Positions 1 through 8,281 of a DNA stretch of 23,653 nt are shown one piece after another. The stretch's first letter is position 1; the number at the start of each line of letters is the position of its first letter. This stretch comes from CAVPRW01 sp046727435 [NCBI: bacterium] (lineage in GTDB: Bacteria > Tectomicrobia > Entotheonellia > J063), in NCBI GenBank assembly GCA_046727435.1, contig JBKPCR010000006.1, positions 1 to 23,653 on the forward strand, given 5' to 3'. The notes beneath the pieces were generated by a model. That model was not told the origin of the DNA. It searched no databases and was given only the letters and a program-made list of their open reading frames with translations. The position numbers were made by a program, and so were the translations under genes.

Positions 1-1
1 G

Positions 2-115
2 CAGCCGGCCCGTCACATCCTGCGTTGGTCGCAATGGCGTCGGTGGCACCAGGCCACCGCCCCATACTACCACTATAGGCGTCGTCAAGCGCTGGTGGGG
101 GCCGTGGCGGCATAA
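2..115 (+). pseudogene. C-terminal tail of a probable transposase (cut by window edge)
   Basis: An open frame enters from the left edge and stops at TAA 113-115. It encodes about 37 residues rich in Trp, Arg and His, including RWSQWRRWHQ and a later HYRRRQ. This Trp/Arg/His-rich ending resembles the C-terminus of DDE transposases that I know only from memory, so the family is not certain. There are no catalytic residues in view because the body of the gene lies outside the window. It may be the end of an intact insertion sequence or a fragment. No terminal inverted repeat could be identified between here and the next gene. The call rests on composition and pattern only. Confidence 0.4.
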
Positions 116-166
116 TGATCTTGTTACCACTGTAGTACTAAGAGCTATCGGCATAGAGGAGAAGGC

Positions 167-1357
167 ATGGGCAAACCACTTGACGGTATTCTGGTGATCG
201 ATCTCTCCCGGGTGTTAGCCGGCCCGTACTGCACGATGGAATTGGCGGATATGGGGGCCACTGTCGTGAAAATTGAGATACCGGGCAGCGGCGATGACAC
301 CCGCGCATACGGTCCCCCCTTCTTGCACGGTGAAAGCACCTATTTCATGAGCGTGAATCGCAACAAAATGAGTCTGACGCTAAATCTAAAGCACGCACGC
401 GGGAAGGAGATATTGCGTCAACTGCTGCAGAAAGGGGACGTGCTGGTGGAGAATTTCCGCCCTGGCACGCTTGATGGGCTTGGCTTTGGGTACGACGCGG
501 TGCATGCCTTGAACCCAAAGCTCATCTACTGTTCCATCTCTGGGTTTGGACAGACCGGCCCGTATGCCCAGCGGCCTGGGTACGATCTGATTGCACAGGC
601 GGAAGGTGGCGTGATGAGCCTCACCGGTGCACCGGATGATCCTCCGTTGAAGGTCGGGCTGTCATTTGCGGATATCACCGCGGGGATGAACGCGTTTTCA
701 GGCGTCTTACTGGCGCTGCTGGCACGGCAACAAACCGGCGAGGGGCAGCGGGTCGATGTGTCACTGCTGGATTGCCAGGTCGCGCTCCTGACCTATCAGG
801 CGGGTATCTACTTTGCCACGGGCAAGAGTCCAGAGCGACTGGGCAACAAGCATCCAAGCATTACTCCGTATGAAACCTTTGAGGCCAGTGATGGGCATAT
901 CATCATCGCCTGCGGGAATCAGGGGTTCTGGGAGAAATTCTGCAAGCTGGCCGGGCTCGAACCTCTCCTCGCAGACGACCGTTTCACAACGATGAAAAAA
1001 CGGGTCGAAAATCGGCACGAACTGACACCTCTCGTGGCTGCTGGCGTCAAACCTCGCACGCGCCAGGAGTGGTATGACCTCTTAGACCGTGAGGGCATTC
1101 CCTGCGGACTAATCAAAAATGTCGCGGAAGTGTGCTCCGATCCTCAAGTACTCGCCCGCGACATGGTGGTACAGCTTAACCATCCAACTGCTGGCCCGAT
1201 CAGCGTCAACGGGGTCCCAATCAAGCTCTCGGCCACTCCAGGCGAAGTGAAAGACCCGCCACCGCTACTGGGGCAGCATACCGATACGATTCTCGCCGAT
1301 ATCCTGGGCTACACGGCCGACCAGATCGCGGAGCTACGACAACTCAAAGCCGTCTGA
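167..1357 (+). CDS. Family III (CaiB/BaiF) CoA-transferase
   Basis: 396 residues, the usual length for this family. These enzymes move CoA between carboxylic acids through an aspartyl-CoA thioester in the cytoplasm. The N-terminus has the family pattern (LDGILVIDLSRVLAGPYCTM), followed by VVKIEIPGSGDDTR and the NRNK...LNLK stretch near residues 64-75. The expected nucleophile is Asp169 in GLSFADITAG, which is the same residue number as the catalytic aspartate of formyl-CoA transferase. The start at ATG 167 is supported by GAGGAG at 156-161. The gene faces alanine dehydrogenase and ends 25 bases from it. The acid substrate cannot be told from sequence. A dicarboxylate acid would suit the neighbouring succinate/fumarate genes, but that is inference. 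Confidence 0.93.
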   Translation: MGKPLDGILVIDLSRVLAGPYCTMELADMGATVVKIEIPGSGDDTRAYGPPFLHGESTYFMSVNRNKMSLTLNLKHARGKEILRQLLQKGDVLVENFRPGTLDGLGFGYDAVHALNPKLIYCSISGFGQTGPYAQRPGYDLIAQAEGGVMSLTGAPDDPPLKVGLSFADITAGMNAFSGVLLALLARQQTGEGQRVDVSLLDCQVALLTYQAGIYFATGKSPERLGNKHPSITPYETFEASDGHIIIACGNQGFWEKFCKLAGLEPLLADDRFTTMKKRVENRHELTPLVAAGVKPRTRQEWYDLLDREGIPCGLIKNVAEVCSDPQVLARDMVVQLNHPTAGPISVNGVPIKLSATPGEVKDPPPLLGQHTDTILADILGYTADQIAELRQLKAV

Positions 1358-1382
1358 GCGGAGGTCATTGGCCGTAACACAC

Positions 1383-2498
1383 TCATGAGACGATGCGCTC
1401 GACGGGAACATATGGTAAACCCAAGGCCTCTGCGACGGCAGGATGGGTCAGCTTGCCGTCACACAGATTGAGCCCTCGCGCTAGGGCAGGATCATCGCGA
1501 ACGGCTTGGCGCCACCCCTTGCTGGCCATGGCCATGGCGTAGGGAAACGTGACGTTGGTCAGGGCAAACGTCGACGTGCGGGAGACCGCTCCCGGCATGT
1601 TGGCGACGCAGTAATGCACGACACCGTCGACACAGAATGTTGGGTGGCTATGCGAGGTGGGATGTGACGTTTCAACACACCCCCCCTGATCAATGGCGAC
1701 ATCCACTACCACCGTCCCTTTCGACATCCCTGCGATCATCTCATGGGTCACCAGTCGTGGCGCACGTGCCCCTGGCACCAAAGCCGCCCCAATGACCAGA
1801 TCCGACCGCGCGGTCATATCAGCGATGGCATATTCGCTGGACATCAACGTGCGGACACGCCCCTGAAACAGGTCATCCACATGCCGCAGACGGGACGGAT
1901 TCATATCGATGACGGTCACCGTGGCACCGAGCCCCATCGCCATTTTCGCGGCATTGGTGCCAACGGTGCCGCCCCCGACAATCGTCACCTGACCGGGCGG
2001 AACACCAGGCACTCCAGCGAGGAGCACGCCACGCCCCCCTTCATGCCGTTCCAGATACTTCGCACCTTCCTGTACCGACATACGTCCAGCCACTTCGCTC
2101 ATCGGGGCCAACAACGGAAGTGAACGATCGGGCAATTGCACGGTCTCGTAGGCCAGCGCGATGATACGCCGTGCTAGGAGCATCTGCGTCAGCTCTGGCA
2201 GAGCAGCAAGATGCAAAAAGGTAAAGAGAATCTGCCCATCGCGCAGCAGCTGATACTCCGACGTGAGAGGCTCTTTGACCTTGATGATCATGTCGGCTGG
2301 TGCAAACAGTTCGTCACGGTCGGCGACAATTTGGGCCCCCACATTCTTGTATTCTGCGTCGGGGATGCCGCTGCCCAAGCCTGCCCCTTGTTCGATGAGC
2401 ACCTGATGACCTGCCTTGACAAGGCTATATGCGCCGGCAGGCACCAGACTCACACGGTGCTCATCCTGCTTGATCTCCCGTGGCACGCCGATGATCAT
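1383..2498 (-). CDS. ald: Alanine dehydrogenase (NAD-dependent)
   Basis: 371 residues from ATG 2498, the standard length for this enzyme, which interconverts L-alanine and pyruvate plus ammonia with NAD(H). The start reads MIIGVPREIKQDEHRVSL. Arg15, Lys75 (in KVKEP) and His96 (in FLHLAAL) fall at the positions of the substrate-binding and catalytic residues of the Mycobacterium tuberculosis enzyme. The Rossmann motif is VGGGTVGTNAA, and VDVAIDQGGC carries the catalytic aspartate. An AGAGGAGG site lies 6 bases before ATG 2498. An in-frame ATG two codons upstream sits too close to that site, and the frame stays open upstream to 2570 without family resemblance. No damage is seen. Confidence 0.96.
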   Translation of the reverse strand: MIIGVPREIKQDEHRVSLVPAGAYSLVKAGHQVLIEQGAGLGSGIPDAEYKNVGAQIVADRDELFAPADMIIKVKEPLTSEYQLLRDGQILFTFLHLAALPELTQMLLARRIIALAYETVQLPDRSLPLLAPMSEVAGRMSVQEGAKYLERHEGGRGVLLAGVPGVPPGQVTIVGGGTVGTNAAKMAMGLGATVTVIDMNPSRLRHVDDLFQGRVRTLMSSEYAIADMTARSDLVIGAALVPGARAPRLVTHEMIAGMSKGTVVVDVAIDQGGCVETSHPTSHSHPTFCVDGVVHYCVANMPGAVSRTSTFALTNVTFPYAMAMASKGWRQAVRDDPALARGLNLCDGKLTHPAVAEALGLPYVPVERIVS

Positions 2499-2581
2499 GG
2501 CCATCCTCCTCTGCGATAGCATACTGATCGGGGTGAGAGCCACCCCCCTACCGCTTTCATGGTAGCCCACGCATCCCGGAG

Positions 2582-3058
2582 ATGCAACGGCATTGGGGAA
2601 CTCGTATCACATTGGCAATGATGGTCAGCAGCCCTAAGCGGCGAGAGATTGACGGGTCAGACCCGGCATTGTATAGTAGAGCCCTGCGGTTGCCCGCAGG
2701 CACCGATCAGTTCGCCATGATGGCTCAGCAGCATTACCATATGAGCTCACAATTACATGTCAGCGGCTCGCCACGTCTCAGCGCCGAATGGCAGGAATGG
2801 CTGAATCTCGACAGTCTACTGTCCGTCTCCAACATGATTATTGCTAGCGCCTTACAACGCAAGGAGAGCCGCGGCGCGGACTTTCGCAGCGACTACCCGG
2901 AAGCCGACAACAGCCACTATCTGCAGAACATCTATCTGCAGCGCCAGGGAAAGGGAATACGTCTTTGGTTGGCACCGGTGCAATTCACCCGGCTACGGCC
3001 AGCAGCGTCTGCCACAACAGGCATAGAACAGACGTATCTGGCGCAGGAGGGAGAATGA
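2582..3058 (+). pseudogene. sdhA: C-terminal fragment of succinate dehydrogenase/fumarate reductase flavoprotein subunit
   Basis: The frame encodes 158 residues, whereas the flavoprotein subunit normally has about 550-600. Only the C-terminal helical region is recognisable: EWLNLDSLLSVSNMIIASAL, then QRKESRGADFRSDYPE, the conserved Ser-Arg-Gly and DYP region, and the terminal VQFTRLRP. The FAD-binding and substrate-capping domains are absent, so it cannot be a working dehydrogenase. The first 50 or so residues have no recognisable similarity and may be former upstream sequence that is open by chance. Its stop TGA overlaps the start of the next gene in an ATGA, a coupling typical of an sdh operon. 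The fragment therefore keeps the original 3' gene junction. Confidence 0.75.
2649..2677 (+). promoter_or_regulatory. Candidate sigma-70 promoter in front of the sdh/fum remnants
   Basis: TTGACG (2649-2654) and TATAGT (2672-2677) are separated by exactly 17 bases. Each hexamer matches five of six consensus positions. It points into the sdh/fumarase block and lies upstream of the part of the flavoprotein fragment that shows family resemblance. It was found by eye, so chance occurrence is possible. Confidence 0.4.
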
Positions 3059-3210
3059 CGCAGAGCTCAAGGCCGACGCGCTTCTCCGTCACGCTTCCTG
3101 CCTCTGGAAGGCCCGCTTACCTGGGGATGTGGACGTGGGTACTCCAGCACGCCTCATCGCTCATCCTGATGGGCCTCGTCCTGTGGCACTGGTCTGCCCC
3201 AAGCACCTAA
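3055..3210 (+). pseudogene. N-terminal fragment of an SDH/fumarate reductase membrane anchor subunit
   Basis: Starts at ATG 3055 inside the ATGA overlap with the flavoprotein fragment. The 51 residues include GMWTWVLQHASSLILMGLVLWHW, the start of a first membrane helix typical of SdhC/SdhD-type cytochrome anchor subunits. Intact anchors are about 100-130 residues with three helices, so this one is truncated after one helix. In another frame (about 3190-3280) the sequence reads SPTRAIQGLKQAIVLDWL, which may be the second helix displaced by a frameshift; that is uncertain. No iron-sulfur subunit gene is present. The identification comes from the helix pattern plus gene order. Confidence 0.6.
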
Positions 3211-3283
3211 GCCCGACGCGTGCCATTCAAGGGTTGAAACAGGCGATCGTGCTCGACTGGCTGCGCACCCGTCACGCCCCTCG

Positions 3284-3848
3284 ATGTTGGAGAAAGAGGC
3301 CAAGATTCGCACGGAAACCATCGACCAGGCCGGCATTGAACTCAACCGCCGAGCTGCGATCAAAATCCCCGACGATGCCCGGCAGGCGGTTGACCGCATG
3401 TACGAGCAGGAAACGCATAAACTCTCGAAGTATGTGCTGGGGCAGATCGTGCAGAACTACACCGTGGCCGTTGCCGAACAGCGCCTGGTGTGCGCTGATA
3501 CGGGCCTACTACGGTTCTACGCCAAGGTAGGTAATGAGGCCCACCTTCTGTTTACGCCTGGTCAGAGACCGCAACCCCAACCCCGACATCGCCGCGCTCG
3601 AAGATGAGTTGCTGGGGTTGGGTCACGCGACCTGTTTTGGCGCCATGGGTTTTCCCGGCAACGGCGGAATTATGGATGGGCACATCGAGATCGCCTACGC
3701 CCACACCGGCGGCATGCCCATCGTCATCCAACACTTCTGCTTCGCGCATCGGGGTATGACGGCTCGTATCGCCGCGGATAATACTGTTACCTACCGCGAG
3801 GATCCGCAGTGGTTTACGCCGTTCTACCGACGGGAAGGCATCGAATAG
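3284..3848 (+). pseudogene. Fumarate hydratase class I, alpha subunit, with its middle deleted
   Basis: Two pieces of one gene lie in different frames. 3284 to about 3550 encodes the alpha-subunit N-terminus, with ELNRRAAIKIPDD and VCADTGLLRFYAKVGNEA, where Cys in CADTG is the first [4Fe-4S] ligand. From about 3543 the next frame encodes the C-terminal part: RDRNPNPDIAALEDELL, HIEIAYAHTGGMP and HFCFAHR, which holds another expected cluster cysteine. In intact two-subunit class I fumarases about 120-130 residues separate these parts; here they abut after GNEA. The missing section includes one cluster ligand and the active-site core. No Shine-Dalgarno site precedes ATG 3284. The gene ends 11 bases before hyuB. 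The matching beta subunit lies at 7616-8275, beyond hyuBA. Confidence 0.75.
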
Positions 3849-3859
3849 AGAGGCTCCCC

Positions 3860-5527
3860 ATGCTCGACCGTATCAGCGTGTCAGTTCTGCAACTCCGCCT
3901 CGAAGCCATCGTCCAGGAGATGGGCGAAGCAATGCTGCGTACGGCCTACTCGCAAATCTTGAACTCCAGCCGTGACTTCTCGACGGCGGTATGCGACGGT
4001 GAAGGACGACTGACGGCGCAGGCTGAGCACGTACCCATCCATGTGGGGGCGATACCGTGGGCGGTGCAATCGATTCGCGAGTTCTTCACGGGACGTATTC
4101 AGGCAGGGGATATGTTCCTACTCAACGATCCCTATCACGGGGGCAATCATCTGCCGGACCTGACAGTTTTGCTCCCCGTCTTCATGGGTGAGCGTCTGGT
4201 TTTCTGGTCGATCAATCGGGCGCATCAGAGCGATATCGGCGGTGCCACGCATGGGGCCTACAATCCCGGAGCGACGGAGATCTGGCAGGAGGGTATCCGC
4301 GTCACCCCCCTGAAGTTGTATGATGAGGGCAAGCTGCGGGATGACGTGTTGCACATGTTAGCCACCAATGTGCGCCATGCGCGCGACTTCCTGGGAGACC
4401 TGCGCGCCATGATTGGCTCCGCCAGGCTTGGCGAAAGGCGGCTCCTGCGCCTTGTCGACGAATATGGTCAGGCGACGCTGACCGGAGCCGTAGGGGAGAT
4501 CTTGGATAGTGCCGAACGCCAAGCACGAGCTTGTGTCCAGACCTGGAAGGATGGGGTATACCAGGGCGAAGCCATTTTGGACGATGACGGCCATGGCATC
4601 ACCGACATTTACATCCGCGCCATGGTCACCAAGCACGGGGACTCACTGACCATCGACCTCACTGATTCGCACCCGCAAGTGATTGGCTTCGTCAATTCCT
4701 CCTACCCGAATACCATGTCGGCCATCCATATGGCGTTCGCCTACCTCATCGATCCTCGCATCCCGAAGAACGAGGGGACTTTCCGGCCGATCACTGTGCA
4801 GCTCAAGCAAGGAACCGTGGTCTGGCCTTTCCCTCCGGCTCCCGTCACCCTGTCCACCAATCACTGTGCACAGGAGGTCGCCGAAACGGTGATCAAGGCG
4901 CTGGCCGCAGCATGTCCGGAGCGCGTCCTCGCCGGCTGGTCCCGACGCTTCCGCATCGCCATCAAGGGCATTAATCCGCGCACCAATCGACCCTTCATCT
5001 GGCATATGTTCCACGCTCGTGGCGGAGGCGGTGCCTCGCCGGTTGGCGATGGCTGGCCGACCGCAGGCGAGGGGCAGGCGGCTGGTGGCATCAAATTCGG
5101 CAGCATCGAGGTGACCGAGGTCCGCTTCCCCCTGTTCTTGAAGCGGCATGAGTTTCGTCCGGATTCCGCGGGGGCTGGGAAATACCGCGGCGGCGCTGGC
5201 TCCGAGATGGAGATGCATATCGAAATCACCGAACCCGCGGTGGCGAACACTGCCGGCGACGGCGTGCGCTATGCCCCGTACGGGATATTCGGAGGCGAGG
5301 ACGGCTTGCCGCATCGCTACCGGCTGATCTCGAAGGGATGCAGCCGCTTTTTGAAGACCAAGGAAGTCGGCATCCCGGTGTTGCCAGGGGATGTGTTTTA
5401 CATCGAATCATCGGGTGGCGGCGGGTATGGAGATCCCAAAGACCGTGCTCTCGAGGCGCATGCCACTGACCTCGCGGATGGCTTTGTAACGGAGAGGAAG
5501 CGCAGAGGACGAGGGAGAAGAGGCTAA
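3860..5527 (+). CDS. hyuB: Hydantoinase B / oxoprolinase-type subunit
   Basis: 555 residues from ATG 3860, preceded by AGAGAGG at 3847-3853; an upstream in-frame ATG overlaps the fumarase remnant and lacks family similarity. The protein belongs to the HyuB family, which with HyuA forms ATP-dependent cyclic-amide hydrolases (N-methylhydantoinase, 5-oxoprolinase) or related carboxylases. Family landmarks are DGEGRLTAQAEHVPIHVGA (residues 46-64), LNDPYHGGNHLPD (88-100), NRAHQSDIGG (119-128) and the glycine-rich SSGGGGYGDP near the C-terminus. The last residues are unusually basic (ERKRRGRGRRG) where relatives usually continue a little further, so the tail may have been altered. The next gene, hyuA, begins 10 bases later. 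Substrate cannot be assigned. Confidence 0.93.
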   Translation: MLDRISVSVLQLRLEAIVQEMGEAMLRTAYSQILNSSRDFSTAVCDGEGRLTAQAEHVPIHVGAIPWAVQSIREFFTGRIQAGDMFLLNDPYHGGNHLPDLTVLLPVFMGERLVFWSINRAHQSDIGGATHGAYNPGATEIWQEGIRVTPLKLYDEGKLRDDVLHMLATNVRHARDFLGDLRAMIGSARLGERRLLRLVDEYGQATLTGAVGEILDSAERQARACVQTWKDGVYQGEAILDDDGHGITDIYIRAMVTKHGDSLTIDLTDSHPQVIGFVNSSYPNTMSAIHMAFAYLIDPRIPKNEGTFRPITVQLKQGTVVWPFPPAPVTLSTNHCAQEVAETVIKALAAACPERVLAGWSRRFRIAIKGINPRTNRPFIWHMFHARGGGGASPVGDGWPTAGEGQAAGGIKFGSIEVTEVRFPLFLKRHEFRPDSAGAGKYRGGAGSEMEMHIEITEPAVANTAGDGVRYAPYGIFGGEDGLPHRYRLISKGCSRFLKTKEVGIPVLPGDVFYIESSGGGGYGDPKDRALEAHATDLADGFVTERKRRGRGRRG

Positions 5528-5537
5528 AGGACACAGC

Positions 5538-7577
5538 ATGTATCGCATCGGTATCGATGTCGGCGGTACGTTCACCGATCTAGTCGCGGTTGACGACTAC
5601 GGTCGAGTCGCGCTTGCCAAAGCGGCCTCCACGCCCAGCGATCCATCGCTAGGAATCATGGAAGGGCTAGGGTTCCTGGCAGCAGAGCTCGACAAAGACC
5701 TCACGTCGTTGCTGGACGAGACCGAGCGCATCGTCCATGGCACAACGGTCGCCACTAATGCCCTGCTGGAGCGCAAGGGGGCCAAAGTGGGGCTGTTGAC
5801 GACCGAGGGGCACCGGGACATCATCGAAATGCGTGAGGGATTGAAAGACGACCGCTACAACCTGCGCATGCCGCCGCCGATCCCCCTCGTGCCGCGCGCC
5901 CTGCGCATCGGGGTACGAGAGCGCCTACGATACGACGGAACCGTAGAAACTCCCCTCAGTCGTGCGTCCCTGGCCTCAGGCGTCCGCAAATTGCTGCAGG
6001 CCGGGGTGGATGCGGTGGCGGTGTGCTACCTGCACGCGTATCGTGACCCCAGCCATGAGCTGGCGACACGCCAGTACGTCGAAACACGTCTGCCTGAGGC
6101 GTATATTTCCCTCTCGTCCGAGGTCTTGCCGCAGATTAAGGAATACGAGCGGGTGTGTACGACGGTGGTCAATGCCTACGTCGGCCCAACGCTCTCACGC
6201 TACTTGACTCATCTGGCGGACCGCCTGCAGCTCGCTGGTTACCGACGTGACGTCCTCATCATGCAGTCCCATGGCGGGGTGGCTCCGCCCGCTGATGCGG
6301 CACGGCTCGCCGCTGGTGCCATTTTATCGGGGCCGGCTGGAGGCATCGCCGGCAGCCGCTATTGTGCACGCCTTCTAGGAGAGGGCAACCTGATCTCCTT
6401 CGACATGGGGGGCACTAGCACTGACATCGCTGTCCTTGAGGGAGGCGAGCCCTTCTTGACAGGCGACAAGGCAGTTGGCGGCCTGAAAGTCGCGCTGCCG
6501 AGCCTCGATATCCATACGTTGGGTGCGGGCGGCGGCTCCATCGCCCATGCCGACCTCGGCGGCATGCTGCATGTCGGGCCGCAGAGCGCCGGAGCTGACC
6601 CCGGTCCAGCCTGCTATACTCAGGGCAGCATGGCCGCAACGGTCACCGATGCTAACCTTGTCCTGGGCTACCTCGACCCAAGCAACTTCCTGGGCGGCCG
6701 TAGGCTGTTGGACACAGGCGCGGCTCTCACCGCCGTAGAGGGAATCGCGAGCCAATTAAGCATCACAGCCATCGCAGCCGCTGAAGGGATCCATCGTGTG
6801 ATCAACGCCAACATGGCGGAGGGCATTCGCCTAGTATCAGCACGACGGGGCGTGGACCCGCAACGATTTGCATTATTGGCGTTCGGTGGCGCCGCTGGTT
6901 TGCACATCACCGAAGTGGCGCGCCAACTCGAGATTTCGCGTGTGGTGATTCCCCGCGTGGCAGCGGTGCTGTCAGCCTGGGGCATGCTTGCGACGGATCT
7001 ACGCTATGAGTTGGCGCGCACGCACGTAGGCGAAGTGCAGCAGGTGGGCTCGGTGGAACTCAGCCGCCTCTTCGCCGACATGGAGGCTAATGGACGCTCC
7101 CGCCTGGCCACGGCTTTTTCCGGGCCCGTAAGCATATGCCGAGCTGCAGACATGCGCTATGGCGAGCAAATCTTTGAGATCACGGTGCCACTGGATGGGG
7201 TTGATATCAGTGCTCCCGATCTGATCGAGCAGGTCATCGAGCGCTTTCACCATCGTCATGAAGAATTGTACACTTACAGCGCCTCGGACCAAGAGGTGAT
7301 ACTGGTGAATGCCCGGCTGGCGGTGGTGGGCGAGCTGCCGATGCTTCCGGCAGAGCCGATCCTCGACGCCGGGGAAATGGCCGCACCGCACGGTAGCCGA
7401 CGCGTGTATCTTAGCACCTGGTTAGACGTGCCAGTCTACGAGCTGGACACCCTGCAACCAGGGCATGAGGTTGCAGGCCCGGCAATCTTCGAGTCGGCAA
7501 CGACCACCGTCCTCGTCCGACGTGGCGACCGAGTCCTGGTCACTCCGCACGGATGGCTCGATATCCACATAGGCTAA
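5538..7577 (+). CDS. hyuA: Hydantoinase A / oxoprolinase-type ATPase subunit
   Basis: 679 residues, the normal size. HyuA supplies the ATP-binding, ASKHA-fold half of the HyuA/HyuB cyclic-amide hydrolase or carboxylase. The first phosphate loop is GIDVGGTFTDL (residues 5-15), followed by HGTTVATNALLER. The second nucleotide motif SFDMGGTSTD lies near residue 290, and the conserved C-terminal FGGAAGLH near residue 455. The start ATG 5538 has AAAGGA at 5525-5530 upstream and lies 10 bases after hyuB, so the pair is surely co-transcribed. The frame is intact throughout, in contrast to the sdh and fumarase genes on both sides. Substrates known for the family include hydantoins, 5-oxoproline, caprolactam and aryl ketones; none can be chosen here. 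Confidence 0.95.
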   Translation: MYRIGIDVGGTFTDLVAVDDYGRVALAKAASTPSDPSLGIMEGLGFLAAELDKDLTSLLDETERIVHGTTVATNALLERKGAKVGLLTTEGHRDIIEMREGLKDDRYNLRMPPPIPLVPRALRIGVRERLRYDGTVETPLSRASLASGVRKLLQAGVDAVAVCYLHAYRDPSHELATRQYVETRLPEAYISLSSEVLPQIKEYERVCTTVVNAYVGPTLSRYLTHLADRLQLAGYRRDVLIMQSHGGVAPPADAARLAAGAILSGPAGGIAGSRYCARLLGEGNLISFDMGGTSTDIAVLEGGEPFLTGDKAVGGLKVALPSLDIHTLGAGGGSIAHADLGGMLHVGPQSAGADPGPACYTQGSMAATVTDANLVLGYLDPSNFLGGRRLLDTGAALTAVEGIASQLSITAIAAAEGIHRVINANMAEGIRLVSARRGVDPQRFALLAFGGAAGLHITEVARQLEISRVVIPRVAAVLSAWGMLATDLRYELARTHVGEVQQVGSVELSRLFADMEANGRSRLATAFSGPVSICRAADMRYGEQIFEITVPLDGVDISAPDLIEQVIERFHHRHEELYTYSASDQEVILVNARLAVVGELPMLPAEPILDAGEMAAPHGSRRVYLSTWLDVPVYELDTLQPGHEVAGPAIFESATTTVLVRRGDRVLVTPHGWLDIHIG

Positions 7578-7581
7578 GGAC

Positions 7582-7609
7582 AAGGAGTCTTATGGACCGC
7601 ACTGAGTAG
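7582..7609 (+). promoter_or_regulatory. Ribosome binding site and original start of fumarase beta, followed by an amber codon
   Basis: AAGGAG (7582-7587) is correctly spaced before ATG 7592. That ATG opens M-D-R-T-E and then meets TAG at 7607-7609. The frame continues without a shift as L-R-M-R-E-V into the fumarase beta protein. This is therefore very probably the ancestral start, with a nonsense mutation at codon 6. The later ATG 7616 has no comparable ribosome binding site. Confidence 0.65.
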
Positions 7610-7615
7610 TTACGC

Positions 7616-8275
7616 ATGCGTGAAGTGCATTTGCATTTGCCGCTGACCAATACTGCCGCGCGGACGCTCGAGCTGGGCGATGCAGCATTTCTCAGTGGCA
7701 TCATCTTCACTGGGCGCGAGGGTTTTTATTACCAGGTATTCGAGAAAGGGCTGCAGCCGCCGCTCGACCTAGGCCACACCTGCAACGTCACCTTCCACTG
7801 TTCCCACGCCGTTAGCAAGGCGCGTCCCGGAGAATATCACATCCCCTCGATCACTCCGACCGCTAGCTTCCGCTTGGCCAAAAACGTGCCATTGGTGCTG
7901 GAGCGCTACGGCATACGCGCCGTCATCGGCAAGGGGCGCATGCAAGAGGAGGTGTACCAGACGGCCTTTCGCCATCACGGCGCGATCTATTTGACCACCG
8001 TTGGTTACGGGCCGGGAGCCATCTACGGCCAGGGGATTCGCCGCGTCAAAGATGGCCTATGGAAGAATGAACTGGGCCTGGTTCAGGCGGTGTGGGTGCT
8101 CGAGGTCGAGAACTTCGGCCCCTTCTTGGTCGAATACGACGTCGAATGGCGCGATCTCTTCGGGATGGCCAATGCCGAGGTTAATGAGGCGTTTGAGAAG
8201 CTCTATGAGGGATTGCCGCAGCCAGCGCTGAAGCGCCTCGGTGAGGTCATTCTGCCTACCGATGAAGTGCTATAA
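7616..8275 (+). CDS. Fumarate hydratase class I, beta subunit (N-terminus interrupted by amber codon)
   Basis: 219 residues from ATG 7616. The family supplies the C-terminal half of two-subunit class I hydratases (fumarase, L-tartrate dehydratase, mesaconase), which add or remove water on a dicarboxylate with a [4Fe-4S] cluster held mainly by the alpha subunit. Landmarks are LPLT..AARTLELGDAAFLSG, IFTGREGFY, a NVTFHCS segment, GEYHIPSITPTAS, and RAVIGKGRM, the conserved Gly-Lys-Gly element, followed by AIYLTTVGYG. The body is complete, but the well-spaced ribosome binding site belongs to ATG 7592, whose frame ends at TAG after five codons. Production would need reinitiation at 7616. With alpha deleted, the enzyme is probably dead. 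The exact substrate (fumarate or a relative) is not certain. Confidence 0.8.
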   Translation: MREVHLHLPLTNTAARTLELGDAAFLSGIIFTGREGFYYQVFEKGLQPPLDLGHTCNVTFHCSHAVSKARPGEYHIPSITPTASFRLAKNVPLVLERYGIRAVIGKGRMQEEVYQTAFRHHGAIYLTTVGYGPGAIYGQGIRRVKDGLWKNELGLVQAVWVLEVENFGPFLVEYDVEWRDLFGMANAEVNEAFEKLYEGLPQPALKRLGEVILPTDEVL

Positions 8276-8281
8276 CATCCC

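Noticed and set aside
4643-5314. 223-codon minus-strand open frame opposite hyuB
   Set aside because: Shadow of an intact, strongly conserved gene, with no supporting start signal.
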